Assembly: GCF_024679245.1 (NCBI RefSeq)
Contig: NC_090174.1
Coordinates: forward strand, 21,254,524 to 21,318,523
Source: Pseudorasbora parva
Taxonomy: Eukaryota; Chordata; Actinopteri; Cypriniformes; Gobionidae
Length of the DNA stretch: 64,000 nucleotides
Direction: 5' to 3'
The number at the start of each line of letters is the position of its first letter. Position 1 is the stretch's first letter. Below the pieces are notes generated by a model. The model had not been told where the DNA came from and made no database searches. It saw only the letters and a list, made by a program, of their open reading frames with translations. Made by a program: the position numbers and the translations under genes. Positions 46,116-58,802 of this stretch are shown here, piece by piece.

Positions 46116-46872
46116 TTTTAATAGCTTTATAGCTTCTACCCCAGATGCGACAAAGCGAACATTGCAAATCCTTTGTTCTTCGTGTCAGAAGTAGCGTGAG
46201 CACTTGAAGTACAGTACATCATAAAATAGAATGGGGCATCAGTTTACTGTCAGGGATTCACATCCTGTGTAGACAGCATCACTGATTATAATGGGTTTTT
46301 TTTCTTTTGGTGTGTCGTTGTGCCGCATCTGGTGTTGACACAATGTTCTGGAATTTAAAGCGCATGTGCTATTTCATGCATTCTGACATATTTACACTGT
46401 TAAAGAAATTCTCATTCTACACATGGCCAAAGTTTTAAAAAACGAATTAGACGTATTACTGTAACTATACCAAATACACTCCTTCAGGATTCAAGTCATA
46501 TGTTATAAAGGGCGGAATTCTTTGTATGGACACTTCTCCCGGATAAGCGTGTGTGCACATCAACCAGAGTGAGAGCAAGAGCATGTCCAGCAGTAACCGA
46601 GTTATGGTCTGACAAAGCTTCATAGACAAATCATTTCCAAAGGGGCGTCCCCAACAGACGTTGCTCAAATCCCTCTGGGCGAAATTGGATAGACCTAAAA
46701 CCAATCAGAGCGATAAAGGAGACGAGCGACGGAGAAACATCTGAGACTGACAGAAATTCTCTGTTTGTGATTTTGAGAGTGATGTTGCAGTGGCTTTTGA
46801 TGACTTTTGCTGTTGCTGTACTATAAATATGATGGTATTTAGTATATTTAGTATATTTAGTATTTAGTATAT
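46116..46872. other. No gene; possible repeat-derived block 46595-46800
   Basis: 46595-46800 is GC-richer and contains CCAATCAGAGCG. It may derive from an older interspersed element, but I could not define its ends. Confidence 0.3.
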
Positions 46873-47107
46873 AGTTCACTCCAAAATGAAACTGGTCATC
46901 ATTTACTCAACCTGTTCGAGTGTCTTTCTTCTGCTGAACACAAAAGTTGTTGGTTACCATTGATTTCTATAATAGGAAAAAAAAAATACTATGGATTTCA
47001 ATGGCTGCCAACTGTCTGGTTATCAAATATCTTCTTTTGTATTCAGCAGAAGAAAGACACTCACACAGGTTGAGTAAATGATGACCAGTTTCATTTTGGA
47101 GTGAACT
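46873..47107. mobile_element. Foldback MITE (AGTTCACTCCAAAATGAAA family)
   Basis: The arms are perfect inverse copies for about 40 bp: AGTTCACTCCAAAATGAAAC at the left and GTTTCATTTTGGAGTGAACT at the right, continuing through GGTCATCATTTACTCAACCT. An inner pair (GTGTCTTTCTTCTGCTGAA / TTCAGCAGAAGAAAGACAC) extends the hairpin. CCCTTTAAA lies just beyond the right end, hinting at a TTAA-type target that is not matched at the left. Confidence 0.8.
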
Positions 47108-47617
47108 ATCCCTTTAAAGCTGCAGATTCACCTTATGTAAGCTTATCTCTTTAAGTATCACAAAATAGCTGTGTCAGTCACTTTCTCAATAAACATAAGA
47201 TGTTTTTATCATTTGTGTTTCAGTGGAACAGGGAGATAATAAAGTAGATGGAGCATTGTCATGTCAAGTCATGTGTGTCAAGGGGTTCAACACACTAGGA
47301 TGCACCTGTGTTTTCTCTAATGAAGAAGCATCAATTAAACTACTGAGAAGTACACATGCTAAACCAAATTGGCTGTTTAACAATCAGTGGCCAATTTCAA
47401 ACTACAATAGATGTTTTTTAACCATTTTTCAACAGACTTGCTGAATTCATGAAGGCCCATCCCTAAACCAAGCCCCCAGTGGATTAGAGCAAATCAGGGA
47501 AAGCGATTAAAATGCCCATTGTGGTTTGAAAACGCCCCACGGATTGGGAAACACCCACTAGTGTTCTGCAGAGATACACACCTGCATGATCTTGTGCTCA
47601 TCAACTACAAATCAATA
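47108..47617. other. No gene recognised
   Basis: A 73-codon plus-strand frame (47223-47444) is not recognised. No repeats are recognised. Confidence 0.4.
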
Positions 47618-48272
47618 GCTGTGTCTCATTTCGTTAAATTTTGAAGGCTGCGTCCTCCGGAGGACACGTCCTGTGTAGGATGCAGTATGCGAAGTGTCCT
47701 CAGTCAGAATTAAACGAGATGTCCTTTGTAGGAGACACAGGCAGGAAGTATCACGTTGCTATGCCAACAACACGTTCAGCCTCGTTGCGCTCTCACGCCA
47801 GTTATATGAATGAAAAATATTTATAACTTGAAAATGACTATGAAATGTTTCTTGTCTTGACAGCAATGTACTGTTCTAAACGTTTAAAAAAGCACTAAAC
47901 AGTTGTAATCCCATTTACAACAACTATCTGTTGGAGGTAATAGAGCTTAAAAAACAAAAACAAGCTTAAACTACTTACATTTAAACACCATACCTACGCT
48001 TGCATGTATATGGCGGTGGTGACGTTTTTTCATATAATATAAATTTTTTTTTTTAAATGACGGTTGTTAACGGCGACGCAAAGAATTGTGGGTTATCTAC
48101 AGCCGTGAAGGCTACACCTCATGCACACTCCGAATTCCTGTGAAAGAAGGACGCATTCGAAGGTCGCATTTGGAGTGTCCTTCTCACTTTTTTGAAATGA
48201 GACGGCCTTATGACGTATGCAGCCTTCGAATGTGACCTCCGGAGGATGCAGCCTTCTAAAATGAGACACAGC
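47618..48272 (-). mobile_element. 655-bp MITE, second copy of the LTR-borne family
   Basis: Ends GCTGTGTCTCATTTCG and AAATGAGACACAGC are inverted. The whole unit is the reverse complement of 31192-31833, as shown by shared strings such as AGACGGCCTTATGACGTATG and GAAGGCTGCGTCCTCCGGAG. TA precedes the left end but CA follows the right end. CCTCCGGAGG palindromes occur next to both termini. There is no transposase. Confidence 0.82.
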
Positions 48273-48274
48273 CA

Positions 48275-49552
48275 ATGTTAGTTCAATGTCACTGTCTCCA
48301 GCCGTGTGTGCTATTGATTTTCATCAAAGTTTCAATGCTGATCCAAGATACTTTAAACATTGAAATGTCTATCTTAACCGAAATGATAGTTTGGATCAAA
48401 ACTAAACATTGTATAAATTTTACCATGCTGTCTGTGAATACTACTCTAGGTATACTAGAGATTAACATGAGATTGACAGAAACTGTGTGTTACGTCTCCT
48501 TTCGGTCAATTCTAGATTTTAAATCTCATGTAAAACCTTCAAGTTCATTACATCACAAAGTAGCATGTGAAACAATAATAATATTCGATTTCACTGCAGA
48601 AGATTTTCAGTCAAATAATTACTTTGATTAAATTCTGTCACTGAAGACTTGACCGTCCCAGTCTCCTTCCACTTTCACAATGAAAAAGGGCAGTATTTTG
48701 CTGAACACCTTTTTGTGTTGAACAGAAATAAATAAGTCATTGGAATTAAATTACATGATTTTTCATTGTTTAATGAAATATCAATTTAAGCTTGAAGGCA
48801 AGAGAGAGTGACGGAATGAGTGGGAGAAAAGTTTTCCAAAAAGCTGTCAGCATAAAGCAGCTGTGTGGAGAAGTCCTTTATCTCCTAATGCACTGTATTA
48901 CAGAGTCCTTGGAAAATGCTTCACTCCTGTGAGGGTGGATGAAAAAGATTTGGATTGGTTCTTTCTTTAAATAGATTGTGTGAGCAGTCACACATCTTTA
49001 GCCATCACATTTTCTTTGAAGCCTAAGAGAAGCTGTCGTCAGTCATCAAACACTATCAGACCGCATGTCTGTTGAGATGCCAGCCCAATCCAAGGCCTTA
49101 AGATGTGTATCCATAGGCGACAGACTGCTTGACACAGTGATTGAGTAATAAACCTCGGAATCTAATAAGTGTGTCACTGAACTATGACTGGGTGGAGGCC
49201 ATGAAGGTTTAAAAAAAAAAAAAAAAACTACAGTCAAGACCTTTTCCATGCTCCCATAGGAAGCAGACACTGCAGTTGAGAGATAGTGTGGAAAGGGTGG
49301 ACTTAAAAGTTCAGAAATACTTGTGAAAATTTTGGGGGAAAGAGAAACTAGAAGGTGGATCAGTGCAGTGCAATATATCTGAGGTTTATTTACAAAAGAA
49401 AATATTGAACTCCAGAATTAAACATTTATTCTCAAAGATTTACATTTTTGCTAACACTTTAGAAAAATGGTCCGTTATTAATAGATAACTATGCAGGAAG
49501 TAATGCAGGAATAAGTAGCACTAGATTAACACTTCAGCTACTACTACACTCC
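48275..49552. other. No gene recognised
   Basis: The 118-codon plus-strand frame (48275-48631) starts just outside the MITE and shows no known domain. The rest is plain DNA with an A-run at 49212-49227. Confidence 0.4.
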
Positions 49553-49800
49553 TGAACAAAATCTTAAGACCAGGGATGTATTTCGCACTAGTGGATCATA
49601 GCCGGGTTGTAAGTGCTGCTTCAAAATGCCAACAGAAGAAACAGGAGCAAGAGATAAAAACAATAGAGAGTAGGCAATTGATTGAAAACTGCATTTAAAC
49701 TCAAACAGGCTGTCCATCAGCTGATCAAAAGTTTAAGACCATAGCCCAAAAGTAAACGCACAACAGAACTAAAAGTGTCAAACTCATTAGTCCTGCAAAT
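49553..49800 (+). mobile_element. Tc1/mariner-like 5' terminal fragment
   Basis: The string CTCCTGAACAAAATCTTAAG followed further on by CAGGCTGTCCATCAGCTGAT and CAAAAGTTTAAGACCATAGC matches the 5' end and subterminal region of a fish Tc1/mariner family. No transposase sequence follows. Confidence 0.5.
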
Positions 49801-49869
49801 TTGGTGCAATAATAACTTATTTTATCTTTTTCCTCAGGCTAGGCCCAGGTTCTATTTTGGAAGAAAATG

Positions 49870-50961
49870 GGTAACACTTCATTTTGATAGACCACTTTAG
49901 ACATTCTACGAACTATAAGCAACTTTGCAACTACATGTCAACTAACTGTTAGAGTATTTGTAGACTGTCTGAATAATATTTACTAAAACTTTATTTTTTT
50001 GTTCCCCCAACAGACATTTTACTGACTATAAGTAACTTGGCATCTACAATTCAACTCATTCTACTAACCCAAACCTTAACACCTAACCATAACGACATGT
50101 ACTTTTCTTTCTTCAAAAATTAGCATATTGTGATAAAGTTCTTTATTTTCCATAATATAGTGATACAAATTAAACTTTCATATATTTTAGATTCATTGCA
50201 CACCAACTGAAATATTTCATGTCTTTTATTGTTTAAATACTGATGATTTTGGCATACAGCTCATGAAAACCCAAAATTCCTGTCTCAAAAAATTAGCATA
50301 TCATGAACAGGTTCTCAAAATGAGCTATTAACCAAATCATCTGAATCAACTAATTAACTCTAAACACCTGCAAAAGATTCCTGAGGCTTTTAAAAACTCC
50401 CAGCCTGGTTCATTACTCAAAACCGCAATCATGGGTAAGACTGCCGACCCGACCCTGTCCAGAAGGCCATCATTGACACCCTCAAGCGAGAGGGTAAGAC
50501 ACAGAAAGAAATTTCTGAACCTGATAGATCGTTGGCAATATTTTCGGAAGATGAGCATGTAAGAGTTAAGAATAATTAATGCACGTCTCCACTTGAAGTG
50601 ATGTGCGACGCGCGCTCGCCGTTTGCAGTGCATTAGAACAGTGTTTTCAAGCCGCATCCGCGCTTCATTATGGAAATGTATTTTGTCCCCAGGCAGGGAC
50701 AAAACCAGCCAGCTCAGTCGTTTCTCAGTCGTGTAGTTTGCTGGATTTTCCTATTCTGTTGACATTTTCCCACCCGTAAATTTTGACCAATCAAAAAGCA
50801 GTTTAGGAAATACGCCATGGCCAATGAGTGATGTGGTTGTTATGTGCCTGCATTTTGGTTTGTTTCAACTTGGTTCAGACCAAATGAACCGAGCTAGAGA
50901 TGTGAAAGCACCCTTATAGTTAGTATAATGTTTAAGTGGACTATCAAAATAAAGTGTAACC
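49870..50961. mobile_element. MITE-like repeat (GTAACAC family), copy 2, interrupted
   Basis: Left end GGTAACACTTCATTTTGATA and right end CTATCAAAATAAAGTGTAACC are inverse relatives. The left arm (49870-50095) matches 41166-41450. The interior is occupied by a Tc1/mariner 5' fragment (50104-50520) and unassigned DNA including a scrap (50858-50917) of the repeat split at 22283-23896. No target duplication is defined. Confidence 0.5.
50104..50520 (+). mobile_element. Tc1/mariner-like 5' end with transposase start
   Basis: Terminal-type strings AAAATTAGCATATTGTGATA and CTCAAAAAATTAGCATATCA are followed by ATGGGTAAGACTGCCGAC (about 50431) and CAGAAGGCCATCATTGACAC, CTCAAGCGAGAGGGTAAGAC and GAAAGAAATTTCTGAAC. 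This is the beginning of a Tc1-type transposase with its helix-turn-helix. A small indel shifts the frame immediately after the start, and similarity ends at 50520, so this is a 5' fragment only. Confidence 0.7.
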
Positions 50962-51188
50962 AAAAAAAAAAAAACAGAAAAAGTAACACACTTTTCAGCT
51001 GTGCTGCCATTCTGCAGTGTGTCAGGGTACACAACCTCAAAGAGAAAACAATAGGGTTTTACTGAAATTAACTGAAAGGTTAAATGCAATAATGATGATA
51101 AACAACAGCAGTTCATGGCAGGATGAAGTTGAAGAATCCTTTACCACAGGTGAGTACAGGCCCACGCACTTTACTTGGCCGCAGACTC

Positions 51189-53030
51189 CCCATACAGAAA
51201 TGTAATATATGTACATATATGTCCCTATATCCGAGTAGTGATGTCATATGTTTCATATAAGGCAATACATTATTAGCGCATATATACATTCTCACGATAT
51301 ATGAAGATATAGGTTTATACCATGTATGAAATACCCATAGAATAATTCTTATATATACATATATTAAAATTATTTATATGATGATTTTTTTATATGGTAC
51401 TGTATGTTAATGCCATATATGTAAACAATATATGTCAAATTTATACATGTAAGTTTATTTAAACATAATATATGCAAACATTCAGTATGCTTGTATAGGA
51501 TTTTATATGGATTAATATAGTGGTGTTTGAATCTTGGCATTTCATAATTTGGTTTTGGTTCAGGCTTCGGCCATTAAAAGCTCCATGTGTGTTTTTCTCC
51601 CCGTTGTAAGTGTATAGTTTGAGCATTCGCTTGGTCTCGTGTGAGCATCTAGTTTTGCTTGGGCAGTATTCACTCTTTTGTCCATGTGTTTAGGGTTATT
51701 TGTTTAGCATGCGGCTTGTGCTCATCATTAGCCAAGGCGTGTACTTTCATGTTTTGTTCTAGCATGTAACGGTTACTCTGGTACATGGGTGACATTTTTC
51801 ATCCTGTCCTCTAGAGGGCAACAAATGGAGGAAGTGGTTTTAAGGTTACGTGTAGCATAGAGGAGAGGCATGGGAATGGAGCATGGGTGAAAATGCCTGG
51901 AATCACATTGTATTTGAGAGTTAAGTGAATTGTACATTCTAATGCTTTACAATCTTGTTCAAATGCACATTTTTATGTACCATAAAAATGTTAATTCATA
52001 GTGTTTGGAAGTTTGCAGAGAAGCTCGCAGAGGACTCTGTTATGGGGCTTGAGTGCACTGATACCTACTTCTGACCTGTGTTGGATTGTGCCAGTGCCTA
52101 ATCTAGGATTTAGGATTGTATATCTTCATTGCCTGCTTGGACTGGGACTTCTACAACACTCATATAAGAGACTTGCATTGCAGACTGTATATCCTTTTCC
52201 CTTTACGCCATTTTGAATTGTTTGGTACTGTTTTTGTGTATCACTGGTATTTTGGGTTTGGAATTGATTTACTGTTTATTTGTTTACTTATAGTGTTGAG
52301 CTTTGATATTCATAATGCTGTCTTGGATTTCCATCCATGTGCTAATTGTTACTATGTTATCTCATTCAGTGGTTAAATAGGTACAATTTATTTTTACTCC
52401 CTCATTGAGAATCTTACAGTTAGTTTGAACACAAACTATTGGCAAAAGTGAATTCCCGTTTTTTTGAGGATTTTTTATTGTATAAAAACTAAGGCGAGCC
52501 AGTTACAAGCATGAAGGGGTTTGATTGTTTTGATTGTTTATTTTTGAAGTCTAATAAAAAGCCCATTAACCTCTGCACCCTTGAGTCCTTCATCTCTTGC
52601 CTCACCTGCCAATAAGTAACATTATAAATATTTTATATTTTAAATGTCATTTGTTTTATACATAGTATAGATTTTAAGACTCTACGACATTTGACAGTGA
52701 TAATGATTTGTCACATATATAATTTAAACATATATAATATGTGGACTAAAGATATATGTCAATATATGGAATTTCTGATGCTGTGCATATATGTGCATTT
52801 ATGTTTTTACTCTATATGAGCATATTAGGATATTTCATAAATGAGACCTATATGTCAAAATATGCATTATACATACATTAACATATATAATATATGGGAT
52901 ACATTTATATGTCAATATATGGAATTGTTCCAATTTCTAATATGTTTCATATATGTTTTTACTTTATATATCACATATATCGCATATATTGATTTTTCAT
53001 ATATAGACATATATTACATTTCCGTATGGG
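51189..53030. mobile_element. 1.84-kb AT-rich TIR element
   Basis: Left CCCATACAGAAATGTAATAT and right ATATTACATTTCCGTATGGG are inverted with one mismatch. About 330 bp at the left and 400 bp at the right are saturated with ATATATG/CATATAT motifs. The centre (51540-52620) has normal composition and may be a separate LTR-like insertion. I found no matching target duplication and no transposase, and I do not recognise the family. Confidence 0.5.
51765..52621 (+). repeat. Candidate solo LTR inside the AT-rich element
   Basis: TGTAACGGTTAC at the left and GTAACA at the right give TG...CA limits. An AATAAAA signal lies about 65 bp before the end, followed by CTCTGCACCCTTGAGTCC, in the manner of an LTR R/U5 junction. 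No flanking duplication was found, so this remains a suggestion. Confidence 0.3.
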
Positions 53031-53301
53031 TCCAGAAGGACCCCAAGAGAACTTAGACACACAGAAGAAACAAACGGAAACACTAGAGGTATGAAAGGCA
53101 GGCAAGTATTGCATGAATCATGCAGATATTCCTAACTGCGACCAGCCATTGTGAGAGTGTGGATGGCTTGCTTAAATGTGGCGCTGCCGATGAGAGTGAT
53201 TGTTGACAGGTGTCGGTGGGAGCAAGGAGGGATGCTGGTAAAACATAATAAACCCTTTTCACATTTTCGGGTTTCTCAGAGCGGAAGTCATTATAGTTGT
53301 T

Positions 53302-53375
53302 TTAAAGGGTTACATTCAGCGATTAGCATATGGCTTTGTATCAGTAGAAACCCTGGAGTATATTCAAATGATTGA
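53302..53375 (+). repeat. Truncated copy of the 2439-2863 TTAA element
   Basis: TTAAAGGGTTACATTCAGCG then TTAGCATATGGCTTTGTATC and AACCCTGGAGTATATTCAAA closely match the left end of the element at 2439. Similarity ends at an A-run. Confidence 0.7.
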
Positions 53376-55232
53376 CATCAACTGCAAAAAAAAAAAAAAA
53401 AGGCCTCGTCCCCTTATAAGATTGCTTTATAAATAATCTTCCTCATTTGTTTCCACTCCTCAGAATACCAGATAGCTTAGAATAACTCAATGTTGCTACA
53501 GACACCATCAACTTCAACTACTGTATCTCTTTTCTAGCACTTTAGACACGGTTGCTCCTTTACACTTAAAGAAGATAAAGGAAAAAGTCCAATGCCATGG
53601 TATAGTGAGCAGTTGGAAGAAAACAAAACCAGAGGTATTTTGCATTGCTTGGAAGGACAGTGTTACTTCTAGAGTTGTTTCCTGACGTCATAGATCCTTT
53701 TCTTAATATTATTGTGGAAAGCAGGAGGAGGCCGAGAGCCATGAGAACATGCGCACTACACCGGCTTCTAGTTCTCACGGAGGAGTTTTGGGAGCAGGTT
53801 ATGTTCAGAGAGCGAGTTGCTATTGCTACTTGCATGTCTTCTGTTTTTGGAACTAAAAGTTGAGGTTATCCGCTTACTTACCCTTAAACATACCCAGGTA
53901 TGTCACGTAACCTGCTTTCTTGAATACCACCCAAGTAGGATGGAAAGCTCACTGCTGGGTCGAGGAGGGTGTTGCCATCCGCCATGATGGGGGAGGAGCA
54001 GCGACTAGCTACTGGCTGCCCTCAACTGGAGGAGCAAGGAGGATTGAGCTGTCCACCGAAGAGCATCGCATGGCACCGCGAGCGAGAACCTCTCGGCTGG
54101 TTGAGAACCAAGAGGCAGTGTGTCTGAGAACTGGACCAACTTTTTTCTTTTCCCCTCCCCCTCTCTCAGCTTTGTCTTTCCTCATTCTTCCCTCTTGTTT
54201 GCGCTCGCTTCGCCTGTCCTTACCCCCAGGTGGTGCAGTAAATTAATTGATAAAAAAATCAGTTATAACTGAAAGCCTTCTGTGAATTATTGAATAAACT
54301 GCTGAGATTCTATTACAGTGTCACCTTTCAGTCTGTTGTTCTTGCCCTCTTTTAACGTGCGAGACACAAGACCTTGACTGAATTGCTCATAGAGATGTCC
54401 AATGTACAGTCAAACAAAAAAAGAGCTAAAACAATTGGATAAGCTCATTTTTCACAAAATGCCTTTGAAATAAATATGGTTTTAGTGAGTGTTCAGCAGG
54501 TTAGAATTCTCACCTGCAGTCTTTTGGGAGGGAATTAGTTTATATTCTCTGCAAGTCCCACTAGATTTTTAAGACACAACCCCTCTGAAATAAGAGGAAG
54601 TCACTCCATGTTTCATTCTTTCTCAGACAAGCCATTAATGCCTTTGGAGAAGAAAATGTGGGGCACATACAAGTTGTGTGGTTTATCAAAGGGCACATTG
54701 CAATCTGACTCTATTGTCTTTTGGCAAAACAAGACCGTTGGGCATAGATCATGTAGACAAAGAAACTTCCACCAGAACTCCATCCTTTAGTAAACCAGCG
54801 AGATTGGGTTTCCCTGACTTCACTCCACCCTTTGACAGAAAAGACAGAGGCTGAACTTTAGCTACAGCCACAAGTATCTCATTTATGCGTCATGTGATTG
54901 GCTCAAAAATTTCTCATTAGCAGAGATGTCAGATATCAAATCATGCACTTCATTGAGATGACTGTAAATGCTAATGGACAGCTTCCTCTGGGCGTATAGA
55001 CCTCATTGGCTGCCCCTGAGGATATTCAGTAATTGAATGTTCTCCAATTGTTGGTGGTTGAAGCACTGCACCCTACTGGAGAACAGCTTATCCATACACA
55101 AACAGCTTTATTTTGTTTGAGGAAATACATCTCCATGTGGTGTTAATATTCTGTAAACTATCCCTGTTAAACACTCAGAGTGGATTTCTGACTCAATTAG
55201 CTAGTATCTATAACCACACAGCTGTTACACAG
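53376..55232. other. No host gene recognised; GC-rich block 53930-54240
   Basis: A 108-codon plus-strand frame (53920-54246) lies in a GC-rich block whose end carries AATAAA (about 54294) and looks retroelement-derived by style. I could not identify the protein. The remainder is plain AT-rich DNA. Confidence 0.35.
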
Positions 55233-55528
55233 CAGGTTACCTGGTTGCCTTAAAATTTTGAGTTCATTGAAATTTAATACAATTAACTTTTTTGAGAATC
55301 GACAACCTTTATTCAAATATTATTAAAAGATTTTGTAAGCAAATTGGGTAATTGTGTGTTTTATTTGTAATGATGGATTGAAAAAAAATGACAAAATATA
55401 TATATGTTGAGTTTCTAATTTCCTTCAGTGTATCAACTCAAATTTTTTATTTCAATAAACTCAAACATTTTAGGCAACAAGGTTACTTACTTTTTTAAGT
55501 TAAACCAACAATATTTTGTTGACAGTGC
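55233..55528. mobile_element. MITE (CACTGTAAAAAA family), copy 4, left-truncated
   Basis: GGTTACCTGGTTGCCTTAAA at the left and GTTACTTACTTTTTTAAGTT, AAACCAACAATATTTTGTTG and ACAGTG at the right mark this copy. The extreme left end is lost. Confidence 0.7.
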
Positions 55529-58307
55529 AGCTATGCAGCTTCATGCCGATTATTTTTTTTTACAGCGGATACCATTGAAAACACGGTGACCATGTCCGAC
55601 TTTCAAAGTCTCACTTTTATACATGTCATAGTGCTGCTCTGAATAAAGTCTATAGTAGCAAGAGTAAAATTACAAAGTAACTACATGTTACAGAAAATCA
55701 AATTCTGTTTATTATGAATGTACAATGGATATACTACTATCATGTTGTTTTGTCATTGGCCTATTTACACTTGGTCATGCATGTTCTCTGATCAAATAGC
55801 TATGAAATCATAAAAAGCATCCCCAATAGATTGCAATTCCATCCCAAACCATTTCCAGAGGTGTACGTCACATCTTTAAAATTAGAACACATTGTTTTCA
55901 ATGACTATACGCACACTTGCGGCGGTATTCAGTGCCTGTCCGCGGCAACTCAGGAAGTTGTTCAAAATCCTGCCGTGCCAGTGCCACAGAGCGCCATTTC
56001 AGCTCTTCTGTCAGAAGTCGATTCAAAATTGAGCCTGCGTGTATATAATGTGCACGTCCGGTGTGCAACCCCCCTTAAAGGGTTAGTTCACCCAAAAATG
56101 AAATTGATGTCATTAATGACTCACCCTAATGTTGTTGCACACCCTTAAGACCTCCATTAATCTTCACAATACAGTTTAAGATATTTTATATTTTAGTCCC
56201 AGAGCGAAGGGACTTCACGAAATGGAGCTTGCTTGAAATGAGCTGAACAAATGAACGATTTTGAAATAAATTGTTGTGGTAGCCGATAATAAACCTCAAC
56301 CATGTTGACATATGAAAAGTCCTCACGTCTCCTGCACAGCCTGAACATGACATGTGTCCATGAGAGCGGCCGTTTTCGCTATCCTCAAGTGTCGTTTGTT
56401 TACCTGCAGTCCCGATGATTCGGCTCCGTCAGTTTCGCCTGACAATGAACATGTTTGGACAAAAATATCATATTGCCATATAAATGATCCCCAACGCTTA
56501 CATCACGGTTGGCCTTATGTTGAGAAGCACTTATTTTTCCATGGGGTTTTTGATTCACAAGATTTACATATGAAGTAGGAGGCAATGGTGTTTGAGACTC
56601 ACAGTATGTGATGTCCATGTACTGAACTCTTATTACTTCACTATGGCAAGGTTAATTCAATTTTTCATTCTAGCACACCTTTAAGACCCATTTGTTTACC
56701 CCCTGGTATATTATACTTTTTTTGCCGAATCCAGTCAGTAAGACAGCAATAACATCTTTTATAGATATGAAGGCTTCGAGTGTTCTTTGTTTGGGTTTTA
56801 ATGTAAAGGAAAAGTTTAAATCGCTTAAAACAGACACGATAGCTGATTCGAAACGAGTGATGTTCCTCGGCGGCATCCATCTAATGTACAAAATCTGCTT
56901 CACCGTCGCTGCGCTGTCATCATCATGTAAAGCCCACCCCAACGTTTCTGAATGGGTTTGAATGGGCTCTTTGCCAGACTACTTGCAGAGCAAATCTAAA
57001 TTTGCCGGAAGTTGTTTGGATTTTCCTAGGCTAGATCTAAGGCACATTAGCAGACACAAATAGGCAAGTGTCAACGCATCTGCCATCAATCCATCTGGCT
57101 GTTTTATGAATAATGTGTATGTATGTATGCAACTATTTTTACATGCTATTTTTTCACCTTACATAGTAGGGCAGTATACATATTTGGTAAGCATCTTGGT
57201 CCAATTTTTATAAATGGTTTATGAATGGTCCAAATGAGACTTTTTACTTCATCCATTCCTCGTACATGTTCATAACCAGTAATCTTATTAATCTTATTAC
57301 AACTTTAAAAAGTTGATTTACAGGTAATGTTACAAAACAATTGCAATTGTAAGATTTTCTTTTTGATGGTAAATTTCGGTAGCACTTCCGTAGCATGGAG
57401 ATTAATTCCAATTCTAAAATAATAACAGAGAAACACATCAGCATAACAGCATTTTCTGGTAAGAAAAGAAAAAAACGATGAGATTACTTTGTAATATTGC
57501 AACATGTGGGATATTAGTCATCATTCAGGAGTGGCAATGAGGGTATAAGCAAAGCTACATGTTGATGATTATGTAATTGTGTTGGATGTTTTGGTCATAC
57601 TAGTTTTATTTTTTAAGTTCTGAACATCTGAACTTTCTTTACATTAGATATGTGCAAAGTAGGAACCAAATACTTCAGAGATATACTGGTCTGTTCAATT
57701 AAGTACCCTGAAGCTACTGGAAAAAAACAATGTAGCAGATATAATTTAAACAGAAATACTGTTTTGTACACCCTGCTTCCATTATTCAGTTCACAAGACA
57801 GAAAATGCAAGGCATGACTCAGTGAGGTTTCTCCGCCACGCCTCATTACAAGAGCAGAGGGCAGCGTGATCCGAGCCTCAGGGTGTAACGTGCGCCTGGC
57901 GTCTGCTGCCATTGCTATCATCTCTGATTAGACTACACAGAGTTCACTGCCACTTGCAGACGCTGATTGCGGTTAAGTCTTCACGTTTACACACACAAAT
58001 AGCCTAAAGGAGTCTGATCTGCACCTGCTCTTCTCTTTACACAGGGCAAACACTTGCAGGGGGACTGAAAGTGTGAGAGTTCAGGAGATACGGATGAGTA
58101 GAGAGAGAGAATCCAAGAGGAGGGGTGCTTTCCATTCATTCAATACACCAGGTTAAATGTGCAATGACTGAGTGACTAAGTGATTGAGTTTTATTCAAGC
58201 TGTAGTTGTGGAATGTATGTGAAAAAAAACAATGATTTAGCTTTTATTAAGCTTTTTGATCATATGCAATCGTACAATTTGCACAAGCAGATGAAGGTCA
58301 ACAGACT
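55529..58307. other. No gene recognised
   Basis: Apart from the short repeat at 56077, nothing is identified. Overlapping frames at 56665-56961 on both strands are not recognised. 56936-57045 has a scrap related to the right end of the 1717-2220 element. Confidence 0.35.
56077..56175 (+). repeat. Left end of an AGGGTTAGTTCACCC-type MITE
   Basis: TTAAAGGGTTAGTTCACCCA then AAAATGAAATTGATGTCATT and TGACTCACCCTAATGTTG match the left part of one of the most abundant cyprinid MITEs. The right limit is not defined. Confidence 0.6.
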
Positions 58308-58311
58308 TTAA

Positions 58312-58798
58312 AGGGTTAGTTATGAAAATAATGTCATTAATTACCCTCATGTCTTTCAACACCCATTAAACCTTTAGTTATCTTCAGAATCAATCAATTT
58401 ATGTATATAGCGCTTTTACAATGACGATTGTTTCAGAGCTGCTTCACGGTGTTAAACAGGACAATATTGCAACAAAATTTGATTTGGCCGCAGTCGTTCT
58501 GGAGAAAACAGTGATGTTATCAGCTTATTTTAATTCATCATATAGCGACAATGTTGGCAGATCAGTATTGAAGAATACAAATGCAGCGACAAAAAAAGGT
58601 TTTGGTCGCCTCTAACTTGATCTCTGTTTGGTACCATAGTGAATGAACTGGGCTTAGTGAGCTAAGCTAAATGCTATCAGATCGTCACTGCGTGTCAGAG
58701 AGATTAAGTGCATGCACTGAGACGAGAGAGGTATGTATCAACTCGTTTTAGTTAAGGGAATAACATAGTTTGATATGAAAAAGCGGTGAAGTATCCCT
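58312..58798. mobile_element. TTAA-flanked MITE carrying a TATATAGCGC module
   Basis: The unit begins AGGGTTAGTTATG and ends GTATCCCT, with TTAA on both sides (58308-58311 and 58799-58802). Strings such as TGTCATTAATTACCCTCATG link it to the AGTTCACC-type MITE family. A TATATAGCGCTTTTA module (58393-58480) lies within it, either inserted or part of this subfamily. Confidence 0.65.
58393..58480 (+). repeat. TATATAGCGCTTTTA module, copy 3
   Basis: TATATAGCGCTTTTACAATG, ACGATTGTTTCAGAGCTGCT and GGTGTTAAACAGGACAATAT match 30762-30842 in order and orientation. Confidence 0.65.
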
Positions 58799-58802
58799 TT
58801 AA

